Assembly: GCA_035565675.1 (NCBI GenBank)
Contig: DATMSA010000088.1
Coordinates: 1-64,000 of the forward strand
Direction of reading: 5' to 3'
Length of the DNA: 64,000 nucleotides
Source of the DNA: Capillimicrobium sp035565675
GTDB lineage: Bacteria; Actinomycetota; Thermoleophilia; Solirubrobacterales; Solirubrobacteraceae
A model generated the notes under the pieces. The model was not told the origin of the DNA, made no database searches, and worked only from the letters and a program-made list of their open reading frames with translations. Position numbers and translations under genes: made by a program. Shown here in pieces: positions 8,833 to 17,409 of the stretch (position 1 is the first letter of the stretch; the number at the start of each line of letters is the position of its first letter).

Positions 8833-9615
8833 GTGATCGGGCGGGGGCGCCGGTGCTTCGTGGTGGTCGGCGTGCTCGCCGGCCTCCTCGCCGCGCCCGC
8901 CGGCGCGCAGCTCCCGACGCCGCAGCCCGGGCTCTCGGTGCCCGACTACGGCGCGATGATCACGCAGAACACGCTGCTGGGGCAGGCCCTGGGCCAGCCG
9001 GGGCCGGCCACCCGCGCCGACCGCCGGGCGCAGCGTCCCGCGCGGCGCGGCACGCCCTCGCGCCGTCGCGCCGCGAGACGCCCGACGGCGCGCCAGCGCG
9101 CGACGCTGCGGTTCGCCGCCGACCCGGCGGTCTCCGCGGCGGTCGACCGCGACTTCGTCGAGCGCTTCGGCGTCCCCGGCGTGGACCCCGAGCTCGTGCT
9201 CGCCGACCTGACGGCGCTGCGCCGCACCGCCGAGGACGACCTGCGGCGCATCGGGTGGAGCACCGCCGACTTCGGCGACGTGGCCGCCTACGGGCTGGTC
9301 GTCGCGTACGGCGTGCTCACCGGCGACCCGATCCCCGCCGCCGGGGCGGCGCGGGTGCGGGCGGCGGTGCGCGACGCGCTCGCCGCCCAGCGGTCCGTGC
9401 GCCGGCTGTCGGATGCCCGCCAGCAGGAGCTGGCCGAGACCCTGCTGCTGCGCGTCGCCTACAGCGTCGGCTGGATCAACGACCGCGTCGCCCGCGGCGA
9501 CGAGGCGGGCGCCGACGAGGTGCGCGACAGCCTGCGCCGCTTCGCGCGCGACGTGTACGGGCTCGACCCGCTGGCGGTGCGCCTCACGCGGCGCGGCTTC
9601 GTCGCCCGCGAGTAG
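8833..9615 (+). CDS. Secreted protein of unknown function (possibly DUF6683-like)
   Basis: A 260-residue protein with a signal peptide (basic start, hydrophobic core, cleavage probably after APAGA at about residue 26). A very Arg-rich segment (about residues 60-95) precedes a helical domain containing ADFGDVAAYGLVVAYGVLTG and LSDARQQELAETLLLR. That layout recalls the DUF6683 group as I remember it, but I could not check. GTG 8833 directly precedes the signal sequence. It is divergent from the decarboxylase. Function unknown. Confidence 0.6.
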   Translation: MIGRGRRCFVVVGVLAGLLAAPAGAQLPTPQPGLSVPDYGAMITQNTLLGQALGQPGPATRADRRAQRPARRGTPSRRRAARRPTARQRATLRFAADPAVSAAVDRDFVERFGVPGVDPELVLADLTALRRTAEDDLRRIGWSTADFGDVAAYGLVVAYGVLTGDPIPAAGAARVRAAVRDALAAQRSVRRLSDARQQELAETLLLRVAYSVGWINDRVARGDEAGADEVRDSLRRFARDVYGLDPLAVRLTRRGFVARE

Positions 9616-9621
9616 GGCTGA

Positions 9622-9698
9622 CTTGACACCGGTGTAAGGGAAGGCGTATCGTGGCGCCTGCCCTTACAGTTGCGTAAAGCCAGACCTCCGGGAGGTCT
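9622..9698 (+). promoter_or_regulatory. Promoter, paired operators and SD-sequestering hairpin of the FAD oxidase gene
   Basis: A -35 TTGACA (9623-9628), 18-bp spacer and -10 TATCGT (9647-9652) are visible. A dyad CTTGACACCGGTGTAAG (9622-9638) covers the -35. TTACAGTTGCGTAAA (9664-9678) follows the -10 and matches the exporter operator at 11 of 15 bases when both are read on their coding strands. Just before the ATG, AGACCTCC (9682-9689) pairs with GGAGGTCT (9691-9698), which contains the Shine-Dalgarno sequence. Confidence 0.6.
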
Positions 9699-9700
9699 CC

Positions 9701-11053
9701 ATGAGCGTCGTCTCGCCCGCCGTCCGCACCGTCCGTCCCGGCGACCCCGACTGGGACGAGGCGCGGGCGGCCTTCAACGCGAGCGTGGACCAGCGCCCGC
9801 ATCACGTCGCCGTCCCGGCCGACGCCGCCGGCGTGGCCGAGGCGGTCCGCGCCGCCGCGGCCGCCGGGCTGCGCGTGGTCGCGCAGCGCACCGGGCACGC
9901 CGCCGCCGCGCTCGGCGACCTGCGCGACACGGTGCTCGTGCGCACCGCCGCGCTCGACGACGTGCGCATCGACGTGGCCGCCCGGCGGGCGCGCATCGGC
10001 GCCGGCGCGCTCTGGCGCGACGTCGTCGCGCCCGCGGCGTCGGCCGGCCTGCTGGCCCCGCACGGATCCTCGCCCGGGATCGGCGTGGCCGGGTTCGCCC
10101 TGCAGGGCGGGGTCGGCTGGTACGTGCGCTCGCACGGGCTGGCCGCGCACGCGATCGTGTCCGCCGAGCTCGTCACCGGCGACGGCACGCGCGTGCGCGT
10201 CGACGCCGAGCGCGAGCCGGAGCTGCTGTGGGCGCTGCGCGGCGGCGGCGGGCCCGGCATCGTCACCGAGCTGGAGCTCGAGCTGCGCCCGGCCGCGCCG
10301 CTCTACGGCGGCGTCGCCTTCTTCCCGATCGAGCGCGCGCCGGAGGTGCTGCACGCCTGGCGCGAGTGGGCGGCGCTTGCGCCCGAGCACATCACGTCGA
10401 TCGGGCGCCTCCTGCGCATCCCCGACCTGCCGCATGCGCCGGCGCACCTGCGCGGCCGCGGGTTCGTGCTGCTGGAGGCGGTGGCGATCGCGTCCCCGGA
10501 CGCCGCCGAGTGGGCGCTGACGCCGCTGCGGGCGCTCGGCCCCGAGATCGACACGTTCGGGCCGATCGCCCCCACCGACGTGCCGGCGGTGCACATGGAC
10601 CCCGAGGACCCGATGCCGTTCCGCCGCGGCGACGCGCTGCTGACCGGCCTGCCGGCGGCCGCCGTCGACGCGCTGCTCGCCGTCGCCGGGCCGGACGCGG
10701 CGCCGCCGCTGCAGTCGATCGAGCTGCGCCACGTCGACGGCGCCGCGACGCGCCCGCCCGCGGCGCCGGCCGCGCTCGGCGCGCTCGCGGGGCCGTACGC
10801 GATGACCGCGACCGGGATGCCCATCGGCGGGGTCGGGCCCGACGGCGTGCAGGCCGCGCTCGACGAGCTGACCGGCGCGCTCGCGCCGTTCACCGCGGAC
10901 GCGCGCGTGGCCACGTTCGCCGAGTCGCGGCCCGGCGCGGCGTCGCTGTTCGACGACGCGACGCTCGCGCGGCTGGCGCGCGTGCGCCGCCGGGTCGACC
11001 CCGGCGGCGTGGTCGCCGCCGGCCACGAGGTGCCGCTCGAGGCCGCGGGCTGA
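9701..11053 (+). CDS. FAD-linked oxidase (PCMH/BBE-like)
   Basis: A 450-residue protein of the vanillyl-alcohol-oxidase-type FAD family. The N-terminal FAD domain includes VAQRTGHAAAALGD (residues ~65-78), whose His is at the place of the 8-alpha-histidyl flavin link in berberine-bridge-like oxidases. Also present are PHGSSPGIGVAGFALQGGVGWY and the LWALRGGGGPGIVTELEL block. The C-terminal BBE-like segment is short (the region near VDPGGVVAAGHEV), without the usual Asn-Pro-rich end. It probably oxidises a small organic molecule or drug. No signal peptide is seen. Its promoter elements match those of the DHA2 exporter, suggesting joint TetR control. Confidence 0.8.
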   Translation: MSVVSPAVRTVRPGDPDWDEARAAFNASVDQRPHHVAVPADAAGVAEAVRAAAAAGLRVVAQRTGHAAAALGDLRDTVLVRTAALDDVRIDVAARRARIGAGALWRDVVAPAASAGLLAPHGSSPGIGVAGFALQGGVGWYVRSHGLAAHAIVSAELVTGDGTRVRVDAEREPELLWALRGGGGPGIVTELELELRPAAPLYGGVAFFPIERAPEVLHAWREWAALAPEHITSIGRLLRIPDLPHAPAHLRGRGFVLLEAVAIASPDAAEWALTPLRALGPEIDTFGPIAPTDVPAVHMDPEDPMPFRRGDALLTGLPAAAVDALLAVAGPDAAPPLQSIELRHVDGAATRPPAAPAALGALAGPYAMTATGMPIGGVGPDGVQAALDELTGALAPFTADARVATFAESRPGAASLFDDATLARLARVRRRVDPGGVVAAGHEVPLEAAG

Positions 11054-11100
11054 GGCGAGGACGCCGAATCGGCGGCGGCCCGACGGGGTAGGCCGTCGCC

Positions 11101-11352
11101 GTGTCCTCCCATCCACGCGACGTCGAGCACCACGACGCGCCGCAGGGCATGGTGCCCGGCCGTGCGCGCCGGCGCTCGCGGATCGAGCGCGGCTTCATGC
11201 GGTTGATCGCCACCGGCGGCATCGTCGGCATCGCCGTCGCGCTCGGCGCGATCCTCGTCGGCCAGGACGTCGCCGGCTGGATCGTCGGGCTCGCGATCGG
11301 GCTGACCTCGGTTATCCTCGCCGCGCTGCTGTGGTCCTCGCGTCAGCTCTGA
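11101..11352 (+). CDS. Small two-span membrane protein, unknown
   Basis: An 83-residue protein with a polar, basic N-terminal third (His/Arg-rich to about residue 30) and two hydrophobic segments (about residues 33-52 and 55-77), suggesting a small membrane protein with its N-terminus in the cytoplasm. The GTG start at 11101 follows a 47-bp gap after the oxidase gene. Its last 22 bases overlap the start of the next gene in another frame. I recognise no family. Confidence 0.5.
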   Translation: MSSHPRDVEHHDAPQGMVPGRARRRSRIERGFMRLIATGGIVGIAVALGAILVGQDVAGWIVGLAIGLTSVILAALLWSSRQL

Positions 11353-11879
11353 GCCTCCGCCGCACCGCGCTCGCTGCGCTCGCCGCCGCGGCACTCGCCT
11401 GCGCGGCGCCGGCCGGCGCGGACGCGGCGCAGACGATCGAGGTCGGCCGCGGCGGGTTCGTCGTCGGGCTCGGGTCGCTGGACATCCGCAAGGGCGCGAC
11501 GCTCGCCGACGCGACCCGCGCCTTCGGCCGCCCGTCGCGGGTGTCGCCGGGCGAGGACGTCTGCGTCGTGCGCTGGTCGCGCCTGAAGCTCGTCACCCGC
11601 TTCACGAGCTTCGGCGGCGTCTCGGACTTCTGCGCGCAGGGCTTCCTGCAGACCGCGGTGACCCACAGCCGCCGCTGGCGCACCTGGAAGGGCCTGCGCG
11701 TCGGCATGCCCACGTCGCAGGTGCGCGAGCGCCATCCCAAGGCGCGCTTCCGCCGCGGCCGCTGGGTGCTCGCCAGCCAGTCCGTGCTCGGCGGCAGCCC
11801 GTCGCCGACGGTCGAGGCGATGGTCCGCGGCGGCCGCGTCTCGGGCTTCTCGCTCTGGGTCGGCGCCGCGGGCGACTGA
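11331..11879 (+). CDS. Secreted protein of unknown function
   Basis: A 182-residue protein with a signal peptide (basic start, long Ala/Leu core, cleavage around ADAA at residue ~33). The mature part seems to hold two related halves: LDIRKGATLADATRAFGRPS and, later, LRVGMPTSQVRERHPKARF. This 'minimal signal, then helix, then G-x-P' layout is common in secreted proteins of this lineage. Two cysteines (DVCVVRW and DFCAQGF) could form a disulphide. GTG 11331 lies inside the preceding gene. Function unknown. Confidence 0.6.
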   Translation: MVLASALSLRRTALAALAAAALACAAPAGADAAQTIEVGRGGFVVGLGSLDIRKGATLADATRAFGRPSRVSPGEDVCVVRWSRLKLVTRFTSFGGVSDFCAQGFLQTAVTHSRRWRTWKGLRVGMPTSQVRERHPKARFRRGRWVLASQSVLGGSPSPTVEAMVRGGRVSGFSLWVGAAGD

Positions 11880-11921
11880 CCCGTTGACGAGCGGTTCCCG
11901 GCGGGCGTAGGCTCGCGCCGG

Positions 11922-13058
11922 ATGGCACGCCGGTGGGTGTGGATGCGGGCGATCGCGGCGGTCGCGGGCCTCGTGCTCGCGTGCTGCGCGACGGCGTCGG
12001 CGGACCCGTCCGCGTGGCCGTTCAAGGCCGCCGGCGACTCCGGCGTGATCTCGACGTACGACTGGGACTTCGACGACCAGGCCGACGAGGAGGGCGACTG
12101 GGCGACGGGCTTCGACGCCTGCACCTACACCCACCAGTTCAACAATGCCGACATGTCCTTCCAGCAGTACACGATCCCGGGCTGCGTGCCGGTCATGACG
12201 CCGTGGATCCAGATGACGAAGTGGCTGAAGCCCTACGGCTGGAAGCTCTACTGCCCGTCGAGCGCACCCTACTTCTGGGGCGGGCTCGGCGACGGCGCTC
12301 CGACCGGCGCCGGCGCGCTCCAGATGTGGCGCACGGCCGATCAGGAGGTCAAGTACGAGCCCAACCCGGCGAACACCGACTGGTACCACCCGGGCACGAG
12401 CGACCACGCCGCCTTCCTGCCGGTCCCGCTCACCTCGCACCACTGGCTCTTCGTCATCGGATGCGGCGGGGCGTACCCGGGGACGGACGTCCCGTACTGC
12501 TGCGGGCAGGGCCCGAGCGCCCGCGTCGGTCCGTCCCTGGCCGACGACCCGGCCACGCCGCCGCCGGATCCGGTCACGCCGGCGCCGCCGACCCCCGATC
12601 CCGTCACGCCGACGCCGGCCCCGGCGCCGATCCCGGCCCCGACGCCGCCCGCCCCGGTCGACCCGGTCGACCCGGCCCCCGGCCACCACGGACCGCCGTC
12701 CGCGCAGGCCGCCGCCCGCCTGGCGCCCGAGGACCGCCCGAACCCCCACCAGGTCAAGGGGCCGCCGCGGCACGTCCGCTGGGTCTCGCCCTACCGCTAC
12801 GAGATGACCCAGGAGCACGATCTGCGGCCCGGCGCCCGCGCCACCTTCCGGATCCGCTGCAAGCCCGGCTTCCGGGCCGAGCGCAAGCGCTACGGCATCG
12901 GCTGGTACACGGCGTCGGCGCCCGATGCCCGCGACGGCACCGTGCGCGACCGCCAGCGGCACCTCAGGCGCGGCTACGCCGTCACCGTCGAGGCCAGCGA
13001 CGGCGTCCGCCCGGGCCAGGTGCGCCTGCAGATGCAGCTGCACTGCGAGCGCCGCTGA
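11922..13058 (+). CDS. Large secreted two-domain protein with Pro/Thr linker, unknown
   Basis: A 378-residue protein with a signal peptide (cleavage probably after ATASA, residue ~27). Domain 1 (about residues 28-205) is rich in Trp, Tyr and Cys (e.g. PYGWKLYCPSSAPYFWGG and GTDVPYCCGQG), so it is likely disulphide-stabilised. A Pro/Thr/Ala/Asp-rich linker follows (about residues 206-260, TPDPVTPTPAPAP). Domain 2 (about 285-378) is basic with two Cys (RIRCKPGF and the final LHCERR). It resembles no family I know. It faces ridA convergently. Confidence 0.6.
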   Translation: MARRWVWMRAIAAVAGLVLACCATASADPSAWPFKAAGDSGVISTYDWDFDDQADEEGDWATGFDACTYTHQFNNADMSFQQYTIPGCVPVMTPWIQMTKWLKPYGWKLYCPSSAPYFWGGLGDGAPTGAGALQMWRTADQEVKYEPNPANTDWYHPGTSDHAAFLPVPLTSHHWLFVIGCGGAYPGTDVPYCCGQGPSARVGPSLADDPATPPPDPVTPAPPTPDPVTPTPAPAPIPAPTPPAPVDPVDPAPGHHGPPSAQAAARLAPEDRPNPHQVKGPPRHVRWVSPYRYEMTQEHDLRPGARATFRIRCKPGFRAERKRYGIGWYTASAPDARDGTVRDRQRHLRRGYAVTVEASDGVRPGQVRLQMQLHCERR

Positions 13059-13074
13059 GCGCCCGCGGGCCCCG

Positions 13075-13482
13075 TCAGGCGACGACCGCGGTCGCCTCGA
13101 TCTCGACCAGCAGGTCCGGGTGGGCGAGGCCGCGGACCACCAGCAGCGTGCTCGGCGGCCAGGTCGACGGGCCGCCGGGGAAGATCCTCGCGTACACGGC
13201 CTCGCGGGCGTCGCCGAGGTCGCCGAGCAGGTCGGCGGAGACGACGAACGTGGTGACCTTGACGACGTCGGCCCACGACGCGCCGGCGGCCTCCAGCGCG
13301 TGCCCGATGTTCGCGTAGGCCTGCGTCGCCTGGGCGGCCACGCCCTCCTCCAGCGTGCCGTCGGGGCGCAGCCCCACCTGGCCGGCGATCGAGACGATCC
13401 GGGTGCCGGTCGCGACCGCGACGTGGGAGTAGCGGCCCATCGGCGGGCAGATCGTGTCCGGGTTCTGCAGTGAGACGGTCAT
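13075..13482 (-). CDS. RidA/YjgF/UK114-family protein (copy 1)
   Basis: A 135-residue protein of the Rid family. It shows YSHVAVATGTRIVSIAGQVGLRPDG, the ASWADVVKVTTFV strand-helix, and the C-terminal LAHPDLLVEIEATAVVA. RidA proper hydrolyses reactive enamines/imines from PLP enzymes using an Arg in a (R)GLAxPxxLVE-type context; here the stretch is VVRGLAHPDLLVEIEA, so the key Arg seems present. ATG 13482 is the natural start. A paralogue about 70% identical lies at 18013-18423 in the same orientation, with the selenocysteine locus between them. It is divergent from selD. Confidence 0.85.
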   Translation of the reverse strand: MTVSLQNPDTICPPMGRYSHVAVATGTRIVSIAGQVGLRPDGTLEEGVAAQATQAYANIGHALEAAGASWADVVKVTTFVVSADLLGDLGDAREAVYARIFPGGPSTWPPSTLLVVRGLAHPDLLVEIEATAVVA

Positions 13483-13531
13483 CCCCGGACTCTCCCATGG
13501 GCGCCTGGACCCGTCACGTACGATCCCGCAC

Positions 13532-14572
13532 ATGTCGACGCCCGCCACCGCGGCGCCGGAGCCCGTCCCGCTCACGTCGCTCTCGCATGGCGCCGGCTGC
13601 GGCTGCAAGCTCCCGGTCGCCGACCTGATGCCGCTGCTGCGGACGCTGCCGCGCAGCACCGACCCGCGCCTGCTCGTCGGCAACGAGACCGCCGACGACG
13701 CCGGCGTGGTGCTCGTCCGGCCCGACCTGGCGCTGGTGCAGACGGTCGACTTCTTCACCCCGATCGTCGACGACGCCTACGACTTCGGGCGCATCGCCGC
13801 GGCCAACGCGCTGTCGGACGTGTACGCGATGGGCGGCGAGCCGCTGAGCGCGCTCAGCCTCGTCGCGTTCCCGCTCGAGCGCCTCGGCGCCGACGTGCTC
13901 GGCGAGATCCTGCGTGGCGGCCTCGACGTCGCGACGGCTGCGGGCGCGATGGTCGTCGGCGGGCACTCGATCGACGACCCGGAGCCGAAGTTCGGCCTCG
14001 CCGTCACCGGCGTCGTCGATCCCGACCGGGTGCTCACGAACGCGGGCGGGCAGGCCGGCGACGCACTCGTCCTCACCAAGCCGCTCGGGGTCGGTGCGAT
14101 CACGACCGCGCTGAAGCGCGGCATCCCCGGCGCCGACGAGCTGCTGCCCGCCGCGGTCGAGACGATGGCCGCCCTCAACGCCGAGGCGTCCAAGGCCGCG
14201 CGCGCCGCCGGCGCCCACGCGCTCACCGACGTGACCGGCTTCGGCCTGCTCGTCCACCTGCACGAGATGGCGCGCGCCAGCGGCCTCTCCGCCGAGGTCG
14301 ACGCCGCCGCGGTCCCCGCGCTCGACGGCGTCGCCGACCTGCTCGCCGGCGACGGCGCCACGTCGGGCGGCAGCCGCCGCAACCGCGCCCACGCCGAGGG
14401 CTTCGCCAGCTTCGGTGCCGGCGTGCCCGAGTGGCGCCGGCGGCTGGTCACCGACGCGACGACGTCCGGCGGCCTGCTCGTGGCCGTTGCGCCCGAGCGG
14501 GCGCACGAGGTCCCCGGCGCCCGCATCGGGCGCCTGGTCGCCGGGCCCGCCGGGGCGCTGAGGGTCGACTGA
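13532..14572 (+). CDS. selD: Selenophosphate synthetase
   Basis: A 346-residue enzyme making selenophosphate from selenide and ATP, the selenium donor for SelA. The catalytic loop LSHGAGCGCK is at residues 17-26; Cys23 corresponds to E. coli Cys17 and Lys26 to the essential Lys20, so this copy is the cysteine form, not a selenoprotein. Other AIRS-fold motifs are NETADDAGVV, QTVDFFTPIVDD, NALSDVYAMGG and LTDVTGFGLLVHLHEMA. ATG 13532 begins a normal-length protein. SelA follows 10 bp later in the same operon. Confidence 0.95.
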   Translation: MSTPATAAPEPVPLTSLSHGAGCGCKLPVADLMPLLRTLPRSTDPRLLVGNETADDAGVVLVRPDLALVQTVDFFTPIVDDAYDFGRIAAANALSDVYAMGGEPLSALSLVAFPLERLGADVLGEILRGGLDVATAAGAMVVGGHSIDDPEPKFGLAVTGVVDPDRVLTNAGGQAGDALVLTKPLGVGAITTALKRGIPGADELLPAAVETMAALNAEASKAARAAGAHALTDVTGFGLLVHLHEMARASGLSAEVDAAAVPALDGVADLLAGDGATSGGSRRNRAHAEGFASFGAGVPEWRRRLVTDATTSGGLLVAVAPERAHEVPGARIGRLVAGPAGALRVD

Positions 14573-14582
14573 GCCTCCCGCG

Positions 14583-15905
14583 ATGGACGACCGCGCCGAC
14601 GCCCTGCGCAGCCTCCCGTCGGTCGACCGCCTCGCGCGCGCCGTCGCGCGGGCCGAGGTGGAGGCCGCGCGCGAGCGCATCCTGCGCGGCAACGGCGCGG
14701 CCCCCGCGTTCGACGAGCTCGTCGACGGCGCGCGCGAGCGCGCGCAGCCGTCGCTGCGGCGCGTGATCAACGCGACCGGCGTCGTCGTCCACACCAACCT
14801 CGGCCGCGCCCCGCTGGCGCCCGCCGCCCGCGCCGCCGTCCACGGCGCGGCGGCCGGCTACGCGAACCTCGAGCTCGACCTCGCCGCCGGCACGCGCGGC
14901 TCGCGCCACGACCACGTCGAGGCGCTGCTGTGCGAGCTCACCGGCGCCGAGGCCGCGATCGCCGTCAACAACTGCGCGGCCGCCACCCTGCTCGCGGTCG
15001 CCGCGCTCGCCGGGCCGGTCGACCCGGCCGCGCCGCCCGAGGTCGTCGTCTCCCGCGGCCAGCTGATCGAGATCGGCGGCGCCTTTCGCATCCCCGACGT
15101 CGTCGCCCAGGCGGGCGCGCGCCTCGTCGAGGTCGGCACCACGAACCGCACGCGGCTGGACGACTACCGCGCCGCGATCGGCCCCGCGACCGCCGCGATC
15201 CTGCGCGCGCACCCCTCGAACTTCCGCACGGTCGGGTTCGTGGCCGCCGTCGAGATCGAGGAGCTCACCGGGCTCGGCGTTCCCGTCATCGACGACGTCG
15301 GCTCCGGCGTGCTGGCCGACGACCTGGCCCTCCTCGCCGACGAGCCGCCCGTGCGCCGCTCGGTGAAGGCCGGCGCCGCGCTCGTCGCGTTCTCCGGCGA
15401 CAAGCTGCTCGGCGGCCCGCAGGCCGGCCTGCTCGTCGGCCGCCGCGAGGCGATCGACGCCTGCCGGCGCCACCCGCTGGCCCGCGCCGTGCGGATCGAC
15501 AAGCTCTCGCTCGCCGCCCTGGAGGCGACGCTGCGCCTCTACCGCGACCCGGAGCACGCCGTCCGCGAGATCCCCGTCCTCGCGATGCTGACCGCCGACC
15601 CGGGCGAGCTCGAGCGCCGCGCCCGCGAGATCGCGCAGGCCGTCGGCGGGCGCGTCGTCACCGCCGCGGGCCGCGTCGGCGGCGGCGCGCTGCCGCTGCT
15701 CGAGCTGTCCGGCCCGGTCGTGGCGCTCGACGCCGGCGAGCGCGGGCCCGACGCGCTCGCCGCCGCCCTGCGCGCCGCCGACCCGCCCGTGCTCGCCCGC
15801 ATCCGCGACGACGCGGTGCTGCTCGACCCGCGCACGGTCGCCCCGGACGAGACCTCGGCGCTCGTCGCCGCCGTCAAGGGCTCCTTCACGCCGAGCGTGC
15901 AGTGA
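14583..15905 (+). CDS. selA: L-seryl-tRNA(Sec) selenium transferase
   Basis: A 440-residue PLP enzyme converting Ser-tRNA(Sec) to Sec-tRNA(Sec) with selenophosphate. Visible features: the N-terminal tRNA-binding helices (LPSVDRLARA), RRVINATGVVVHTNLGRAPL (residues 59-78), VNNCAAATLL, the GTTNRT loop (185-190), IDDVGSGVL and the PLP-binding FSGDKLLGGPQAG with Lys274. All hallmark residues appear intact and length is standard. It lies 10 bp after selD. Its stop is 19 bp from the stop of the convergent selB. Confidence 0.95.
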   Translation: MDDRADALRSLPSVDRLARAVARAEVEAARERILRGNGAAPAFDELVDGARERAQPSLRRVINATGVVVHTNLGRAPLAPAARAAVHGAAAGYANLELDLAAGTRGSRHDHVEALLCELTGAEAAIAVNNCAAATLLAVAALAGPVDPAAPPEVVVSRGQLIEIGGAFRIPDVVAQAGARLVEVGTTNRTRLDDYRAAIGPATAAILRAHPSNFRTVGFVAAVEIEELTGLGVPVIDDVGSGVLADDLALLADEPPVRRSVKAGAALVAFSGDKLLGGPQAGLLVGRREAIDACRRHPLARAVRIDKLSLAALEATLRLYRDPEHAVREIPVLAMLTADPGELERRAREIAQAVGGRVVTAAGRVGGGALPLLELSGPVVALDAGERGPDALAAALRAADPPVLARIRDDAVLLDPRTVAPDETSALVAAVKGSFTPSVQ

Positions 15906-15924
15906 CAACGGTGTAGGCGCCGCG

Positions 15925-17388
15925 TCAGCTCGGCGCCGCGCCGCGGCGGCGCAGCACGCGCGAGTCGTCGGGGCGGCGGATCGTCAGCCGCTCGCCGTCG
16001 AAGTGCTCCAGCAGCGCCTGGGCGACCTTGCGCCCCGTCTGCAGCTCGTCGCGCAGCCGCGCGAGCGTGATCGAGCCCTCGTCCTCGATGATCGCGCGCA
16101 CCCGCGCCTCGACGTCGGCCAGCACCTCCGGATGGACGTGGAGGTTGCGCCCGACGCGCACCGCGCGGCCGTGGGCGCGCAACGCGTCGAGCGCGCCGCT
16201 GTCGAGCTGGGTGTTCGTGGGCGGCGAGGCGCCCGCCTCGCGCAGCTGCGCCTCGACCGCGAGCGCCGCGTCGTCGAGCGGCGGCGGCTGCGGCGGGGCG
16301 GCGGGCGCGGGCTCCGCGGCGGGCTCGGGCGCGCGCGGCGGCCGGCGGCGCAGCACCGCGCCCGGGGGATGGGCGGTGGCGACGACTCCGCCGCCGAGCG
16401 TCGTCGGGGGCGCCACCGCGCGCACGACGACCCGGTCGCCCGGCACCGCCATCAGCGGGCGCTCCAGGCGCAGGCGCACCCGGCCGTCGTCCAGGCGCCG
16501 GCCGCGGGCCGGCGTCTCGCGCGTGCCGTGGTGGACGTGGACGCGCGTGCCGTGCAGGTCCAGCGCGGTCTCGACGTCGAGCACCCCGGCGGGCGCGACC
16601 GGGCTGCCCTCGCCGGCGAGGACGTCTCCGCGGCCGACCTCGTCGCGGTCCACGCCGATGAGGTTCACCGCGACGCGCTGCCCGGCGGGCGCGCGCTCCA
16701 GCGGCTGGTCGTGGACCTGCACGCCGCGGACCCGCACGCCGCGCCCCGACGGCAGCAGCGCGAGCGTGTCGCCGCGGCCGATCGAGCCCCGGTGCAGCGT
16801 CCCGGTGACGACCGTGCCGGCGCCGTGGATCGTGAACGCGCGGTCGATGTGCAGCAGCGCCGGGGCGGGGTCGGCGCCCCGCGCGGGGACCTCGGCGGCG
16901 ACGGCGTCCAGCGCCGCCCGCAGCGTGCCCAGCCCGGCGCCGGTGCGCGCGCTCACCGGGATCGCCGGGACGCCGGGCAGGAGCTCGGCCACCTCCTCCG
17001 TCGCCAGCGCCGGGTCGAGCACGTCGGCCTTCGTGATCGCCACCACGCCCGTCTCGATGCCGAGCGCCGCCAGCACGAGCGCGTGCTCGCGCGTCTGGGG
17101 CATGACGCCGTCGTCGGCGGCGACCGTCATCAGGTACAGGTCGACGCCGGTCGCGCCGGACACCATCGTGCGCACGAACCGCTCGTGGCCGGGCACGTCG
17201 ACGATCGAGACGCGCCGGCCCGACGGCAGCGTCAGCGGCGCATAGCCCAGCGCGATCGAGATGCCGCGCGTCTTCTCCTCGGGCAGCCGGTCGGTGTCGA
17301 CGCCGGTCAGCGCCTGCACCAGCGTGGTCTTGCCGTGGTCGACGTGCCCGGCCGTGCCGAGCGTCAGCGGGAGGTCGGCGTCGGCCAT
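15925..17388 (-). CDS. selB: Selenocysteine-specific elongation factor, short form
   Basis: A 487-residue translation GTPase that brings Sec-tRNA(Sec) to UGA codons marked by a SECIS hairpin. G1 GHVDHGKT (residues 14-21), G3 DVPGH (64-68) and G4 TKAD (119-122) are intact. EF-Tu-like domains 2 and 3 run to about residue 344. A Pro/Ala-rich linker follows (345-370), then only about 115 residues, enough for roughly two winged-helix modules, ending in the typical GRKVAQALLEHFDGERLTIRR block. E. coli SelB has 614 residues and four winged helices, so this form appears to lack the first two. It is transcribed away from tRNA-Sec and convergent to selA. Confidence 0.93.
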   Translation of the reverse strand: MADADLPLTLGTAGHVDHGKTTLVQALTGVDTDRLPEEKTRGISIALGYAPLTLPSGRRVSIVDVPGHERFVRTMVSGATGVDLYLMTVAADDGVMPQTREHALVLAALGIETGVVAITKADVLDPALATEEVAELLPGVPAIPVSARTGAGLGTLRAALDAVAAEVPARGADPAPALLHIDRAFTIHGAGTVVTGTLHRGSIGRGDTLALLPSGRGVRVRGVQVHDQPLERAPAGQRVAVNLIGVDRDEVGRGDVLAGEGSPVAPAGVLDVETALDLHGTRVHVHHGTRETPARGRRLDDGRVRLRLERPLMAVPGDRVVVRAVAPPTTLGGGVVATAHPPGAVLRRRPPRAPEPAAEPAPAAPPQPPPLDDAALAVEAQLREAGASPPTNTQLDSGALDALRAHGRAVRVGRNLHVHPEVLADVEARVRAIIEDEGSITLARLRDELQTGRKVAQALLEHFDGERLTIRRPDDSRVLRRRGAAPS

Positions 17389-17409
17389 CCGCTCACGGCG
17401 TCGGGAAAG

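Noticed and set aside
12540..12680. Repetitive CCG/ACG run that could be a tandem DNA repeat
   Set aside because: It is the coding sequence of the Pro/Thr linker in the secreted protein, irregular in unit length.
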